Shown here one piece after another: positions 17,561-27,240 of a stretch of DNA of 48,332 nt. Made by a program: the position numbers and the translations under genes. Source of the stretch: Prevotellaceae bacterium (GTDB taxonomy: Bacteria; Bacteroidota; Bacteroidia; Bacteroidales; Muribaculaceae); the NCBI GenBank assembly GCA_021772015.1, contig JAETNS010000018.1:1-48332 (forward strand), in the 5' to 3' direction. Positions within the stretch are counted from its first letter, which is position 1, and each line of letters begins with the position of its first letter. The notes below the pieces were generated by a model. That model worked only from the letters and a program-made list of their open reading frames with translations. It did not search any database and was not told the DNA's origin.

Positions 17561-17782
17561 ATGTATTGGACACTTGAACTCGCATCGAAACTCGAAGACG
17601 CACCATGGCCCGCCACCCGCGAGGAGTTGATTGACTACGCCCAGCGCAGCGGTGCCCCCCTCGAAGTGATAGAAAACCTCCAGGAAATCGAAGACGAAGG
17701 AGAACCCTACGAATCCATCGAAGACATCTGGCCCGACTACCCCTCCAAAGAAGACTTCTTCTTCAACGAGGAGGAGTATTGA
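17561..17782 (+). CDS. DUF2795 small acidic protein
   Basis: This 73-residue protein is strongly conserved in Bacteroidales (recalled). It is acidic, beginning MYWTLELASKLEDAPWPAT and ending DIWPDYPSKEDFFFNEEEY. No enzyme motif is evident; a partner-binding role is possible. It stands alone between a 245-base upstream gap and a strong terminator. Confidence 0.85.
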   Translation: MYWTLELASKLEDAPWPATREELIDYAQRSGAPLEVIENLQEIEDEGEPYESIEDIWPDYPSKEDFFFNEEEY

Positions 17783-17811
17783 AGCCTTGAGAACTTAATA
17801 AAGCGCTAACA

Positions 17812-17858
17812 ACCAGCCGTATAAACTAAAACAAATTGTTTGTATGGCTGGTGTTTTA
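17812..17858 (+). terminator. Terminator after the DUF2795 gene
   Basis: Positions 17812-17826 and 17838-17852 form a 15-bp stem, with two G.U pairs and an 11-base loop, followed by GTTTTATA. It lies 30 bases past the stop codon and fits an intrinsic terminator. Confidence 0.75.
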
Positions 17859-18184
17859 TAGTCTCAGACAGCAAAATATGTTTGTATAAAGTGCTGAAAA
17901 TTCAAGGAATTTCGGGTTTGTATATAATTCGGGGGAGCTATTGTATTTTTGTATAGAGTAAGGAATATCTACATAGTTAACATTTATTATTATTTGTGGG
18001 CTGCGTTATTGCTTACATCCGGTCGTAACTTATAAATTCAGAAGTAAGCATTTGACAGCTCGGTGTCTTAAATCATCAGATATATTCACTGGGATTCCCC
18101 AATCAGTAAAAAAGCAGGGCGGCCAGAGGGACGGATGAACCGTTTCACTGGAGAGTGTGTTTAAATCAACTGAGAATATAAGTT
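17859..18184. other. AT-rich intergenic stretch
   Basis: About 326 bases with no credible gene. TTTGTATA-like words recur (near 17881, 17917 and 17948), but no clear promoter pair is seen. It is more AT-rich than the flanking genes and may hold the control region of the DUF488 gene. Confidence 0.4.
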
Positions 18185-18535
18185 ATGACACAATACAGAT
18201 TAAAACGGGCATATGATCCTTCCTCGCCGGATGACGGGTTCAGGGTCTACATAGACAGGCTGTGGCCACGGGGACTATCCCATGAGAATTTTCACTATGA
18301 TTTATGGGACAAGGATATCGCGCCATCCACGATGCTCAGGGAATGGTTTCACGCAGATGCTCCCGACCGCTGGCCGGAGTTTGAGAGGCGATATGCCGCA
18401 GAGCTGGAAGGAAATCAGTCATTTGGCGCATTGCGTCATCTTCTGGAGCAGAAGCCTGTCGTGACACTGCTTTATTCCTCTCACGATGAGCAACACAACA
18501 ATGCCGTGGTGGTGTACAATCTCCTGACAAAATAA
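18185..18535 (+). CDS. DUF488 family protein
   Basis: The protein carries the DUF488 pattern: KRAYDPSSPDDGFRVYIDRL, WPRGLSHENFHYDLWDKDIA, APSTMLREWFHADAPDRW and VTLLYSSHDEQHNNAVVV. Members are small cytoplasmic proteins of unknown function. At 116 residues it has the usual length. It is a single gene in an AT-rich zone and may be an accessory gene. Confidence 0.85.
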   Translation: MTQYRLKRAYDPSSPDDGFRVYIDRLWPRGLSHENFHYDLWDKDIAPSTMLREWFHADAPDRWPEFERRYAAELEGNQSFGALRHLLEQKPVVTLLYSSHDEQHNNAVVVYNLLTK

Positions 18536-18614
18536 GCCCTCTCAGCATATCGGTACATGGCAATTTGTGGCCACGCAAATAAGTGCCTCTCCTAACTGTT
18601 GTGCTGACAACAAC

Positions 18615-18670
18615 TGACGCTGCGCCAAAATTCTGAGTTGTTTTACATTCATGAATTTGGCGCAGCGTCA
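18615..18670. repeat. Inverted repeat, hairpin family copy D
   Basis: The arms at 18615-18633 and 18653-18670 (TGACGCTGCGCCAAAATTC with its near complement) form a stem with one bulged base. It shares the GCGCCAAAAT / GACGCTG core with copies A-C but has a longer, unrelated loop. It lies 80 bases after the DUF488 gene and is followed by TCTTTATT, so it may end that transcript. Confidence 0.6.
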
Positions 18671-18753
18671 TCTTTATTCCTGGTTCCCATTTTACGACCT
18701 GGTTTGGTAGGATGGGTGGCCGCTATTCAAATGAGGAGATTTTGTCCACAGTG

Positions 18754-18784
18754 TTGTTTGTATAATGCAAACTGTGTAATTTTG
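18754..18784 (+). promoter_or_regulatory. Predicted promoter of the giant C10 gene
   Basis: TTG at 18754-18756, a 20-base spacer, and TAATTTTG at 18777-18784 match the Bacteroidetes sigma consensus well. The start site would be near 18791, leaving a leader of about 160 bases before the ATG at 18953. That leader holds a small GGCCGAAATCGGCC hairpin. Confidence 0.65.
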
Positions 18785-18952
18785 CAGGCCGAAATCGGCC
18801 GGAGTGTGCCGGAGAGAGTCCTGATGATGGAATCAGAATACTTCCGGATAGTATGGAGCCTGCGCATATAACGCCCCGATGGTTTATCTGAAGAATTTTT
18901 CAACAATTATTTACGTTACGATATCTTTCATCATTATCGAAGATTAACTCTT

Positions 18953-21900
18953 ATGCTTAAACATTTCTCGAAAGGGCTGATTTTCTCGATGGTGGCATGT
19001 GCTGCGCCGATCGTCAATGCAGAGACGGTGTCAGTGGAGGATGCCCGCCAGTTGGCCGCCGAGTTCTTCCAGGCAAGTTCTCTGGAAAGACTGGCTTCCG
19101 AAGATGCCCTTGAACTGGTCTACACAAGTGGAACCGCAGACAAGCCTCTCTACTATGTCTTCAATGCCCGTGACGGGAAAGGCTTCATCATCATGTCTGC
19201 CGATGACTGCGCAGCCCCCGTGCTGGGCTATTCGTCGGAAGACAATTACGACATCACCGCACTTCCGCCTGCGATGAAATGGATGATGCAGGGGCTGGAA
19301 AATGAAATCAAGGCAGCTCCGGGGCTGCAGAAGCCGGCAACACGTGACGCGCGCCGTCTGATGGTACGCCGTTCGGCCAGAAGCAACGAGAGGATTCTGC
19401 TCCAGACCCCGCAGTGGCGTCAGGAAGCACCTTTCAACGACAGGATTCCCGGCAAGCCGCTGACAGGCTGTGTCGGTACGGCGATGGCCATGATCATGAA
19501 ATATCATAACTTCCCTGAAAGAGGTATTGGGAGCTATAACGGAGTCAGCTTCGATGTGGCTTACGACTGGGACAACATGCGCATGGACAATTACCGTAGC
19601 GGTTATACCCAGGCGGAGGCGGATGCCGTGGCCACGCTCATTTATCATACCGGCACCAGCGTCGGCACTCAGTTCGGCTATTCCGGTTCGAGCGCCTACG
19701 AGGTGAAAGTGCCGGCTGCCCTGATCAATTACTTCAGCTATGATCCAGGTGTCTCCTACAAGAAACGCGCCGATGCCGCCAGCCAGGCCGAGTTCGACCT
19801 CATCGTGGAGAACGAGATCCGCGCCGGCCGTCCCGTGTTGTATTGCGGGCAGGATGTGACCGCCGGGCATGCCTTCGTGGTAGACGGATTCGATCCCATG
19901 AGCCAGATGATCCATGTCAACTGGGGGTGGGGAGGAGCTTCCGGCAACAACAACGGAGGATGGTATGCCAGCACGGCTCTTAACCCTACCGTAAGCCAGA
20001 CTCACAGCTTCAACAATCTTACCACTATCATCTACAACATAAAGCCCGGCGACGGCAACAATGCCGCCTGGTCTCCCCTGCATATTACCGCCGATGGCCG
20101 TCAGGTCGGCATGAACTCCAATCTGGAAGGGGATCTGACTCCCGGAAAGGCCTTTACTGTCAGGGTCGGCAACATCAAGAATGTCAGCTATGAAAATTTC
20201 GGCGGCAAGATCGCCGTGGCTCTCTTTGGCGCAGACGGAAGCTTCAAGACGACTCTAAGCAATCCAGATGGTTTCCATCTCAACGGGATGGCGGTATTCT
20301 CCAGCGGTTATGCCGATTTCCAGTGTCAGCTCCCTGCCGGTGTGGAGGTCGCGCAGGGAGATGTCGTACGGATGGCCACTCTTGCCGACAACGCTGTCGA
20401 ATGGCTTCCCATGCCCGGAGAGCTAATCACCAACAATGAGATTCCAGCCAATGGCGCTGTCCCCCAATACTTCGCAGTCAGCCATCCCACCTCCCTGACC
20501 GACGCCACTTTCACAGGTGAAGACAAGGTGATCCGGGGTTGGAATTACACATTCCGCGTTGTCCCCGCCTATCCCGACCGTGATGTCGTAACGGTCAAGA
20601 ACAATGGCTATGTCCTTACTCCCGACGCGAATTACAATTATACCGTCCGGAACGTCATTGAGGATCAGCAGATAGATATCTACGTCCAGAATGCCGCCGA
20701 TGTCAAGGAGAAGCGCAGCGTATGGGTGGAGGAGCCTGGTACACTCTCCGAAATCCTTTCAGGAGCCGACGGAGGTACTGTCAAGGATCTCACAATCTTC
20801 GGCACAATCGACGCGCGCGACTTCACTTTCATGCGTTCAAACATGAAACTGACACGCCTGGACCTTTCTGCCGCCCGCATTGTCGCCAACGGTACCAACC
20901 AGGCCAACGCCATACCCCGCGAGGCATTCCGCAATCTCTGGGGACTGAAAGAGGTGATTCTTCCTTCGAGTGTCAACCGCCTCAACAATGGAGCGTTCCG
21001 CTCCTGCGGCATAACCAGCATCGTGATCCCGGCCGCCGTGACAACCTATGAATACAACGTGTTCAACGGCTCTTCCGGCCTGCGTGATGTCTGGGTTCAG
21101 AATCCCAAACCGGTGTTCATCAACTGGTGTGTATTCCACGGTACTCCCAAAAACCGTACAGTACACTGTTTGAACATGGGAGCCGAAGGCGCTTACAAAC
21201 AAGACAAATATTGGAATCAGCCTGACGTTGATACGGAGGTGACTTTCACCTGCCCTTGGAATGACAAACAACCATTCCCTGTCGCAACAGACTTTGCCTT
21301 TGCGGTAATGGAGGATGAGGAAGTCAAATATGTTTGTGATACTGCACCGGGACGTTACGAAAAAGGCAAGCAGATCACTTTCAAGGCCGAGCATATCGCG
21401 GATAATGACAACCGCATGGAGGTATACGCAAACTCCACCATGCTTAAACCAGATGCGGAAGGGAATTACACAGTAACACTTAATGGCAATACAATCATTC
21501 ACTTCAAACTTGTAATCCCTACCCCCCCGGCTACTTATGATTCTCCGTGGTTGCTGACCGGTGACGGAGGCACAATCGGACTTCTGACCGACGCTGTCAA
21601 CGTTCTGCCCGGTATTCCGTTCACTGTCCGCGTCAACTCTTTCAAAGTCACTGACAACATGTTCTGGGCATTAGTGCTCACCACATCAGATGGCGCGATC
21701 AAGGAATTCATCTCCCCCGTCAGCAACTGGACCAGCGGTGCCGGCAAAGGTCTCAAGATGAATGTTAATTGTTGCGTGAAGGAAGCGACAGTCCGTGAAG
21801 GCAACCTCATTCGGTTTGCGACCTCTTACAACAACAAGATCTGGGCGCTTGTCAAGGGTGAGAATGATGACATCGTTGACGCGCTTCCGGCTCTCAACAA

Positions 21901-24900
21901 CCAGACTCCTGTCTATAATTTCACTTTCCCCGAAGACCTTGCGGAGAAAGCCAATCTTTCCGGGGTGGTCACCAGCGCCGTGCGCGGTCGCGACCTCACT
22001 TTCAAGATTACTCCCAAATCAGCCTCACACACATTGGATGTGGTGATAAACGGAGATACCATAATTAAAGGTGGCAAGACATTTACCCATTCTTTCATAG
22101 CGAAAGAGGATCTGAATTTCGACATCAAGGTCATTCCCCCCGTGACATATACAGAGGCTACTATCATCCTTAAAGAGGGGGAACACTTATATCTCTCGGG
22201 AGATGAGGGAATTTCCAATTGGGGCGACATCAATTATGCTACCGCCCAGAAGTATCAGAATATCAAGAAGCTAAAGATTGTCGGCAAGCTTGACTATTAT
22301 GACTTCAATCTATTCCGTGAGAACTACATGATAGCCGCCAATATACGACATCTCGATCTTTCGGAGGCAACTTTTGTCAGAAACAGGGATGTTGACACTA
22401 CCAATGGACTTGACAATCTCTTCCCGTCGGAAGCGTTGTACAACAAACAGCTTGGTGGATGTTTCATTGAGGAAATCATTCTTCCCTCAACCCTTACGCA
22501 GTTTGGAGAATACAGCTTCAAAGGATGCAGCAGGCTCAAGGAGATCCGTCTGCCGGCAAATCTTCGCAACTGGAGTACCGGCCCTACGTTGAAATATGGA
22601 TATAATGTGAATGCGGTCGGCAACCTGACCCGAGGAGGTCTGTATGACAACGTTTTTGATGGCTGCAACGCTCTTGAGACAATATATTTCCCGTATTCTC
22701 CGGGAAGCGACGGCAGGGTAGGCCACTGGTATTATTCCAGATATCATGCGCTCAAGACAGGTATGGCTGATAACACAAAAGTGACTGTGGTTGTCCCTGC
22801 CGATAAGGTTTCGGTTTACAAGACACCTTATCTTACTGATGGTGATTCCGCAAGCCAGTGGTCAAACGGATGGGAAGCCGCCGGTTTCAATATCGTAGGG
22901 GAGTATCCGGTATATTCTCTGGAATATGACGCTTCCAGATGCTTCACTGCGGATGTGATCCCCGACATGACCAAGGCCGCTTCGTTCCTGAAAGACAATA
23001 TTGGTCTCGAACAGATCGAACGTAAGATCTATATCGGTAAAAAGAGTCAGATTACGGAAAACCGTCCGGAAGGCATGGATGACTTCGACGCTGATTGCAA
23101 AATCAAGGTTTATGACAATGGGACACTGCTCTCCGAGGATGCGTTTGCGGCAGACGGCTCTGTGACGGTTACTTACTATAATCCTAACCGACACGCTGAC
23201 AGAAGTGGAGATCATACACTGAAAGTCTTGTATTTTTATGACGTGCATTTCAATTGTGCTTCTGAAAACTTACAGGTCGTCAGCGAAGATGGTTCTCTTC
23301 TGACATCTTCAGAATTAAGTGAGAACACCTCCGTTAGGTTCAAAGTCAATATGGACAACCTCAATTCCGAGGAGTTGACGGCGATGGTGAAGGTCGGCGA
23401 GACCGCTTTGACGGCTGATGATGAAGGGTTCTACAATGTCGAGGTCACAGATCGGAATATTGACATATATGTATATGCCGTGCCTCGCAACGGGGCGACC
23501 CTGACGGCCGCCGACATGGAGGTCATAAATGCGGCGGAAGCAAACAATGTCAAGCAGATTACCTTTACAGGAGAGGTTGACTCTAATAAACTCATTGAGG
23601 TGATCAATGCTTTCCCTGAACTTGAGGAAGTTGACCTGTCAGGGATCACAACCGCTCTCCCCGCCGGAGCAATGGCCGGCAAGGAGACACTTACCACCGT
23701 CATGCTTCCTCAGGCCGAGGATATTGAAGCCGGGACATTCAGCGGGTGTGTCAATCTTCGGAACGTGAGTGTACCTGAGACTGTGAACTACATCGGCGAG
23801 AACGCGTTCAATGGATGCTCTTCGCTTGAAAACCTCAGTTTTACCGGGGTCAAGGGAATCGGAGCGAATGCGTTCAACGGTTGTGACAACCTGACGACGA
23901 TCATCTTCAACACCCAGCGGGGAGAGACTGCGGCACGCGCCCGCAGGGTCAGCCGCGCAGCTCGCGTGGAAGGTTACACCACAGAAGCTTTCTCCGGTCT
24001 CAACCCCAACTGTCTGGTCTATCTGGATGAGGGCATCGCTATCCCCGAAGCAATCCGTGCGAATTATATCAAGGTGATGACACAGGAGATTAATGGGGAG
24101 AAAACGCGTGTCTATCAGACTACGGGAGACCTCACTCTTGATCCGGGCTATCCATTCCATGCCATCAACACGATCACTGTTTCCGAGGGGAATGAAATCA
24201 GCATGGAAATGGATCTCGAGCCATCAGACGGCAAATCCGCCTGGAGTCCGATGGTCATTCCTTTCGCGCCCACCAAGGTCACCGATGCTTCGGGCAAAGA
24301 GATGGTTATCTATGCGGATTCCTCCGCCGCTCCCAAGTCCGGCAAAAACTATATGGTGGCGACGATGAAGAGCGGCGACATAGAGTTGTCACTTGCTGAC
24401 CAGATCGATGCCAACAGGCCATATGTAGTCGGCACTCACAAGTCAACTCCCGGCGGGAAAGTACGCTTTGCGACCACCGGCGGTACTATGTCAGAGACTC
24501 CTGAGGAAATACGCGTGGAGGGTGAGGGCTACTCGTTGATCGGGACATATAAAAACCGACAGCTTGATCCCGCCACAACTTACCAGCTCGATGCAAACGG
24601 TTCCTCATTCGTGGCCTCCGATTCTGCCGGAGAACTTGCCGATGACGGTATTTCGGCTTATGCGGAAACGGATGACGCTGCTACCGTACAGGTAGATCCC
24701 TTCTCTGTATATGTCGAAGCTCCTGAAAACTCGCAGCCCGTTGATATCAATATTCCGATAGCTGACGATATCATAAGCGGCATTGATGACATTGCGTCAG
24801 GATCTGCCAAACTTCGGATCTTACGCGACGGCGACCGGCTTGTAATCTATGCCGGGGTGGCATGTGAGGTCAAAGTATTCAGTGTCGACGGTATTCTCGT

Positions 24901-24991
24901 CAAGGTCCTTCACCTTTCGGCCGGATCCAACACTGTGAGCGATCTTGCTGCCGGGGTCTATATCTTAAACGGGGTAAAGACAATTCTCTGA
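18953..24991 (+). CDS. Giant C10 family cysteine peptidase with BspA-type LRRs
   Basis: A 2012-residue secreted protein. A signal peptide (to about residue 23) is followed by a Spi-like propeptide (about 25-140) and a streptopain-type C10 domain. The catalytic Cys173 is in LTGCVGTAMAMIM, His306 in AGHAFVVDGF and Asn323-Trp324 in HVNWGWGG. From about 370 come three blocks, each with beta-sandwich modules followed by LRR_5/BspA repeats. The first two blocks (from about 371 and 863) are clearly related. The end (VKVFSVDGILVKV ... LAAGVYILNG) resembles a T9SS sorting domain, so it is a probable PorU substrate. Arg-rich linkers lie near residues 130-147 and 1656-1674. It may be an adhesin-protease acting on host or diet proteins; the target is unknown. 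Confidence 0.88.
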   Translation: MLKHFSKGLIFSMVACAAPIVNAETVSVEDARQLAAEFFQASSLERLASEDALELVYTSGTADKPLYYVFNARDGKGFIIMSADDCAAPVLGYSSEDNYDITALPPAMKWMMQGLENEIKAAPGLQKPATRDARRLMVRRSARSNERILLQTPQWRQEAPFNDRIPGKPLTGCVGTAMAMIMKYHNFPERGIGSYNGVSFDVAYDWDNMRMDNYRSGYTQAEADAVATLIYHTGTSVGTQFGYSGSSAYEVKVPAALINYFSYDPGVSYKKRADAASQAEFDLIVENEIRAGRPVLYCGQDVTAGHAFVVDGFDPMSQMIHVNWGWGGASGNNNGGWYASTALNPTVSQTHSFNNLTTIIYNIKPGDGNNAAWSPLHITADGRQVGMNSNLEGDLTPGKAFTVRVGNIKNVSYENFGGKIAVALFGADGSFKTTLSNPDGFHLNGMAVFSSGYADFQCQLPAGVEVAQGDVVRMATLADNAVEWLPMPGELITNNEIPANGAVPQYFAVSHPTSLTDATFTGEDKVIRGWNYTFRVVPAYPDRDVVTVKNNGYVLTPDANYNYTVRNVIEDQQIDIYVQNAADVKEKRSVWVEEPGTLSEILSGADGGTVKDLTIFGTIDARDFTFMRSNMKLTRLDLSAARIVANGTNQANAIPREAFRNLWGLKEVILPSSVNRLNNGAFRSCGITSIVIPAAVTTYEYNVFNGSSGLRDVWVQNPKPVFINWCVFHGTPKNRTVHCLNMGAEGAYKQDKYWNQPDVDTEVTFTCPWNDKQPFPVATDFAFAVMEDEEVKYVCDTAPGRYEKGKQITFKAEHIADNDNRMEVYANSTMLKPDAEGNYTVTLNGNTIIHFKLVIPTPPATYDSPWLLTGDGGTIGLLTDAVNVLPGIPFTVRVNSFKVTDNMFWALVLTTSDGAIKEFISPVSNWTSGAGKGLKMNVNCCVKEATVREGNLIRFATSYNNKIWALVKGENDDIVDALPALNNQTPVYNFTFPEDLAEKANLSGVVTSAVRGRDLTFKITPKSASHTLDVVINGDTIIKGGKTFTHSFIAKEDLNFDIKVIPPVTYTEATIILKEGEHLYLSGDEGISNWGDINYATAQKYQNIKKLKIVGKLDYYDFNLFRENYMIAANIRHLDLSEATFVRNRDVDTTNGLDNLFPSEALYNKQLGGCFIEEIILPSTLTQFGEYSFKGCSRLKEIRLPANLRNWSTGPTLKYGYNVNAVGNLTRGGLYDNVFDGCNALETIYFPYSPGSDGRVGHWYYSRYHALKTGMADNTKVTVVVPADKVSVYKTPYLTDGDSASQWSNGWEAAGFNIVGEYPVYSLEYDASRCFTADVIPDMTKAASFLKDNIGLEQIERKIYIGKKSQITENRPEGMDDFDADCKIKVYDNGTLLSEDAFAADGSVTVTYYNPNRHADRSGDHTLKVLYFYDVHFNCASENLQVVSEDGSLLTSSELSENTSVRFKVNMDNLNSEELTAMVKVGETALTADDEGFYNVEVTDRNIDIYVYAVPRNGATLTAADMEVINAAEANNVKQITFTGEVDSNKLIEVINAFPELEEVDLSGITTALPAGAMAGKETLTTVMLPQAEDIEAGTFSGCVNLRNVSVPETVNYIGENAFNGCSSLENLSFTGVKGIGANAFNGCDNLTTIIFNTQRGETAARARRVSRAARVEGYTTEAFSGLNPNCLVYLDEGIAIPEAIRANYIKVMTQEINGEKTRVYQTTGDLTLDPGYPFHAINTITVSEGNEISMEMDLEPSDGKSAWSPMVIPFAPTKVTDASGKEMVIYADSSAAPKSGKNYMVATMKSGDIELSLADQIDANRPYVVGTHKSTPGGKVRFATTGGTMSETPEEIRVEGEGYSLIGTYKNRQLDPATTYQLDANGSSFVASDSAGELADDGISAYAETDDAATVQVDPFSVYVEAPENSQPVDINIPIADDIISGIDDIASGSAKLRILRDGDRLVIYAGVACEVKVFSVDGILVKVLHLSAGSNTVSDLAAGVYILNGVKTIL

Positions 24992-25011
24992 TCCTCTAAC
25001 GCTTAGATATG

Positions 25012-25048
25012 AAAGGCGATGTGTCTGTTTCAGGCGCATCGCTTTTTT
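25012..25048 (+). terminator. Terminator of the giant C10 gene
   Basis: Positions 25016-25023 pair with 25035-25042 (8 bp with one G.U), followed by six T. It lies 21 bases after the stop codon. Confidence 0.75.
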
Positions 25049-25131
25049 GTATTCATGCGATTACAGTTAAAGTTTATTAATGCTTACGCAGGTCTTGCGC
25101 CTGAAGGGGATAACGGGTCGGGATAATGGGC

Positions 25132-25139
25132 TAACTTTG
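25132..25139 (+). promoter_or_regulatory. Predicted -7 box upstream of the COG0523 gene
   Basis: TAACTTTG matches the -7 consensus and lies 16 bases before the ATG at 25155. No -33 match was found. It supports the ATG at 25155 over the in-frame ATG at 25080, which would be upstream of the transcription start. Confidence 0.5.
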
Positions 25140-25154
25140 TGGTTGGAAACAAAC

Positions 25155-26408
25155 ATGAAGCTTATGGAAAGGAAAGAAATACCGGTGCTGTTGCTGACGG
25201 GGTATCTCGGCAGCGGCAAGACCACATTGCTAAACCGTATTCTCAAGAATGAGAAAGGGATAAGGTTTGCGGTGATTGTCAATGATATCGGTGAGGTGAA
25301 TATCGACGCGTCGCTGATTCAGAAAGGTGGCGTTGTCGGCAAGAAAGAGGATGACGGCGATCTGGTTGCGCTACAGAACGGTTGTATCTGCTGCACATTG
25401 CAGACTGACCTCATCGAGCAGCTTTCCGGCCTGGCCTCCTCCGGCAAGTTTGACTATATCGTCATAGAGGCGAGCGGTATATGCGAGCCTGCGCCTATCG
25501 CCCAGACCATATGCGCGATGGCGCGGATGGACGGCAATGACCGTCCGGGTGCTGTCATACCTCGTCTCGACTGCATAGTCACGGTGGTCGACGCGTTAAG
25601 GATGCAAAGCGAGTTTGACTGCGGCGAAGGTTTGAAGAAAGCCAGGCCCGGAGAAGAGGATATCGAGAATCTTGTCATACAGCAGATCGAGTTCTGCAAC
25701 GTGATCCTGCTCAACAAGATCTCGGAGGTGACGCAACAAGAGGCAGGTAGAATCCGCGCCATCATCCGGGCCATCCAGCCCAAGGCGAAGATCATCGACT
25801 GCAATTATGCGGATGTCGACTTCGACGAGATTCTCGGCACAGGGATGTTTGATTTCGAGGATGTAGCCACCTCCGCCACCTGGGTAAGGGAGATAGAGAG
25901 GCACCATGATGAGGATCACGATGACCATCATCACCGCCATGAAGATGATGATGATCATGACGGGCATCATCACGGGGAAAACTGTACATGCGGGCACTGC
26001 CATCACCATCATCATCACGGCGATGGGGAGGCCGAGGAATACGGGATAGAGACAATGGTCTATTACCGCCGTCCGGCCTTCGACCTCAGCAAGTTTGACC
26101 GCTTCATAGCCACGGCGTGGCCGCGAAATATCATCCGCGCTAAAGGTGTGCTCTATTTCAGCCATAACCGCGACATGTCATTTCTTTTCGAGCAGGCCGG
26201 TGTGCAGAAACAATTGACCCAGGCAGGCTTATGGTATGCCACGGCTCCCGCCGAAGAGCTGGAGCGTCTGATGGCTCTCGAACCGGGGCTGCGCCGCGAC
26301 TGGGATGACCGCTATGGCGACCGCATGATAAAACTTGTCTTTATCGGGCAGCACCTCGACCGCGAGGCTCTCACTGCCGCGCTCGACGCTTGCCTCGAAC
26401 CTCATTGA
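25155..26408 (+). CDS. COG0523 (CobW/ZNG1-like) GTPase metallochaperone
   Basis: COG0523 proteins are GTPases that deliver metals such as zinc or cobalt to client enzymes. Visible motifs: Walker A LTGYLGSGKTTLLNRIL, the metal-binding CxCC in LQNGCICCTLQTDLIE, and EASGICEPAPIA. The guanine-specificity motif reads LLNKISEV, lacking the usual Asp of NKxD. A His/Asp-rich loop (about residues 251-300, with CTCGHCHHHHHH) could bind several metal ions. A CobW_C-like domain (VLYFSHNRDMSFLFEQAG) ends the protein. It lies 11 bases before proC, so it may be co-transcribed with the proline genes. The metal and client are unknown. Confidence 0.85.
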   Translation: MKLMERKEIPVLLLTGYLGSGKTTLLNRILKNEKGIRFAVIVNDIGEVNIDASLIQKGGVVGKKEDDGDLVALQNGCICCTLQTDLIEQLSGLASSGKFDYIVIEASGICEPAPIAQTICAMARMDGNDRPGAVIPRLDCIVTVVDALRMQSEFDCGEGLKKARPGEEDIENLVIQQIEFCNVILLNKISEVTQQEAGRIRAIIRAIQPKAKIIDCNYADVDFDEILGTGMFDFEDVATSATWVREIERHHDEDHDDHHHRHEDDDDHDGHHHGENCTCGHCHHHHHHGDGEAEEYGIETMVYYRRPAFDLSKFDRFIATAWPRNIIRAKGVLYFSHNRDMSFLFEQAGVQKQLTQAGLWYATAPAEELERLMALEPGLRRDWDDRYGDRMIKLVFIGQHLDREALTAALDACLEPH

Positions 26409-26419
26409 ATAACAGATAA

Positions 26420-27226
26420 ATGGATAATTTCAAGATAGCCGTGATAGGAGCCGGGGCGATGGGAAGCGCTACGGCCTGCGGACTTGTTGCCTCCGGATTC
26501 GCGCCGGAGAATATTACGGTGGCTAATCCTCATGAAAACCGGCTTTCATCCCTTGCCGGAATGGGAGTGAGAACTATCACTGACAATATTAAAGCTGTCG
26601 CAGGGGCTGACCTGATTGTGATAGCCGTGAAGCCCTGGATCCTCCCGGATGTTGTGGCGGAGATCTCCACGTCTCTTGACTACGGTAAACAGGAGGTGGC
26701 GGTCATTGTGGTCGGAGTCTCTTGCGATGATCTCAGGGGGATGTTCCTTAAGGCGGATGGCTTGCAGGGGGTTCTGCCGTCCCTCTCTGTCGTGATGCCC
26801 AACACGGCGATGTCGTTGCGCGAGTCGATGACTTTCATTGTTGAGGCCAATGGCAAGGCGGCTCTTGCCGATGAGGTGTTCTCCCGTCTTGGCAAGGTGA
26901 TGACAATCGAGGAGAAACTGCTCCCGGCGGCAACGGCTTTGGCTTCCTGCGGGATCGCTTACGCGATGCGCTATGTCCGCGCCGCTGTCGAAGGTGGAGT
27001 GGAACTCGGTTTCCGTGCCTCCGATGCCCAAGCGATTGTGGTGGAGACGATAAAGGGGGCGGCTTCGTTGCTTTCTCTGCCGGGTGCCCATCCTGAAAGC
27101 GAGATTGACAAGGTCACGACCCCCGGTGGGATCACGATAAAGGGACTGAACGCGATGGAGCAGGCCGGATTCTCCGCTTCGGTGGTGGCCGGGTTGAAGG
27201 CAGGTCGGTCAGACAACAATCATTGA
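26420..27226 (+). CDS. proC: Pyrroline-5-carboxylate reductase
   Basis: ProC performs the last step of proline synthesis, reducing pyrroline-5-carboxylate with NAD(P)H. The Rossmann motif is IAVIGAGAMGSATACGL. The C-terminal signature has VTTPGGITIKGLNAMEQAGF, and the usual VMPN (VVMPNTAMSLRES) is present. The 268 residues are typical. It lies 11 bases after the COG0523 gene and 14 bases before proB. Confidence 0.94.
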   Translation: MDNFKIAVIGAGAMGSATACGLVASGFAPENITVANPHENRLSSLAGMGVRTITDNIKAVAGADLIVIAVKPWILPDVVAEISTSLDYGKQEVAVIVVGVSCDDLRGMFLKADGLQGVLPSLSVVMPNTAMSLRESMTFIVEANGKAALADEVFSRLGKVMTIEEKLLPAATALASCGIAYAMRYVRAAVEGGVELGFRASDAQAIVVETIKGAASLLSLPGAHPESEIDKVTTPGGITIKGLNAMEQAGFSASVVAGLKAGRSDNNH

Positions 27227-27240
27227 AGAGCAACCGGGCT

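Noticed and set aside
18638-18871. Small plus-strand open frame of 77 codons before the giant C10 gene
   Set aside because: It overlaps the hairpin copy D and the predicted promoter and has no protein-like features.
25905-26040. Tandem DNA repeat in the His-codon region
   Set aside because: It is an in-frame His/Asp-rich protein loop of the COG0523 protein, not an independent repeat.
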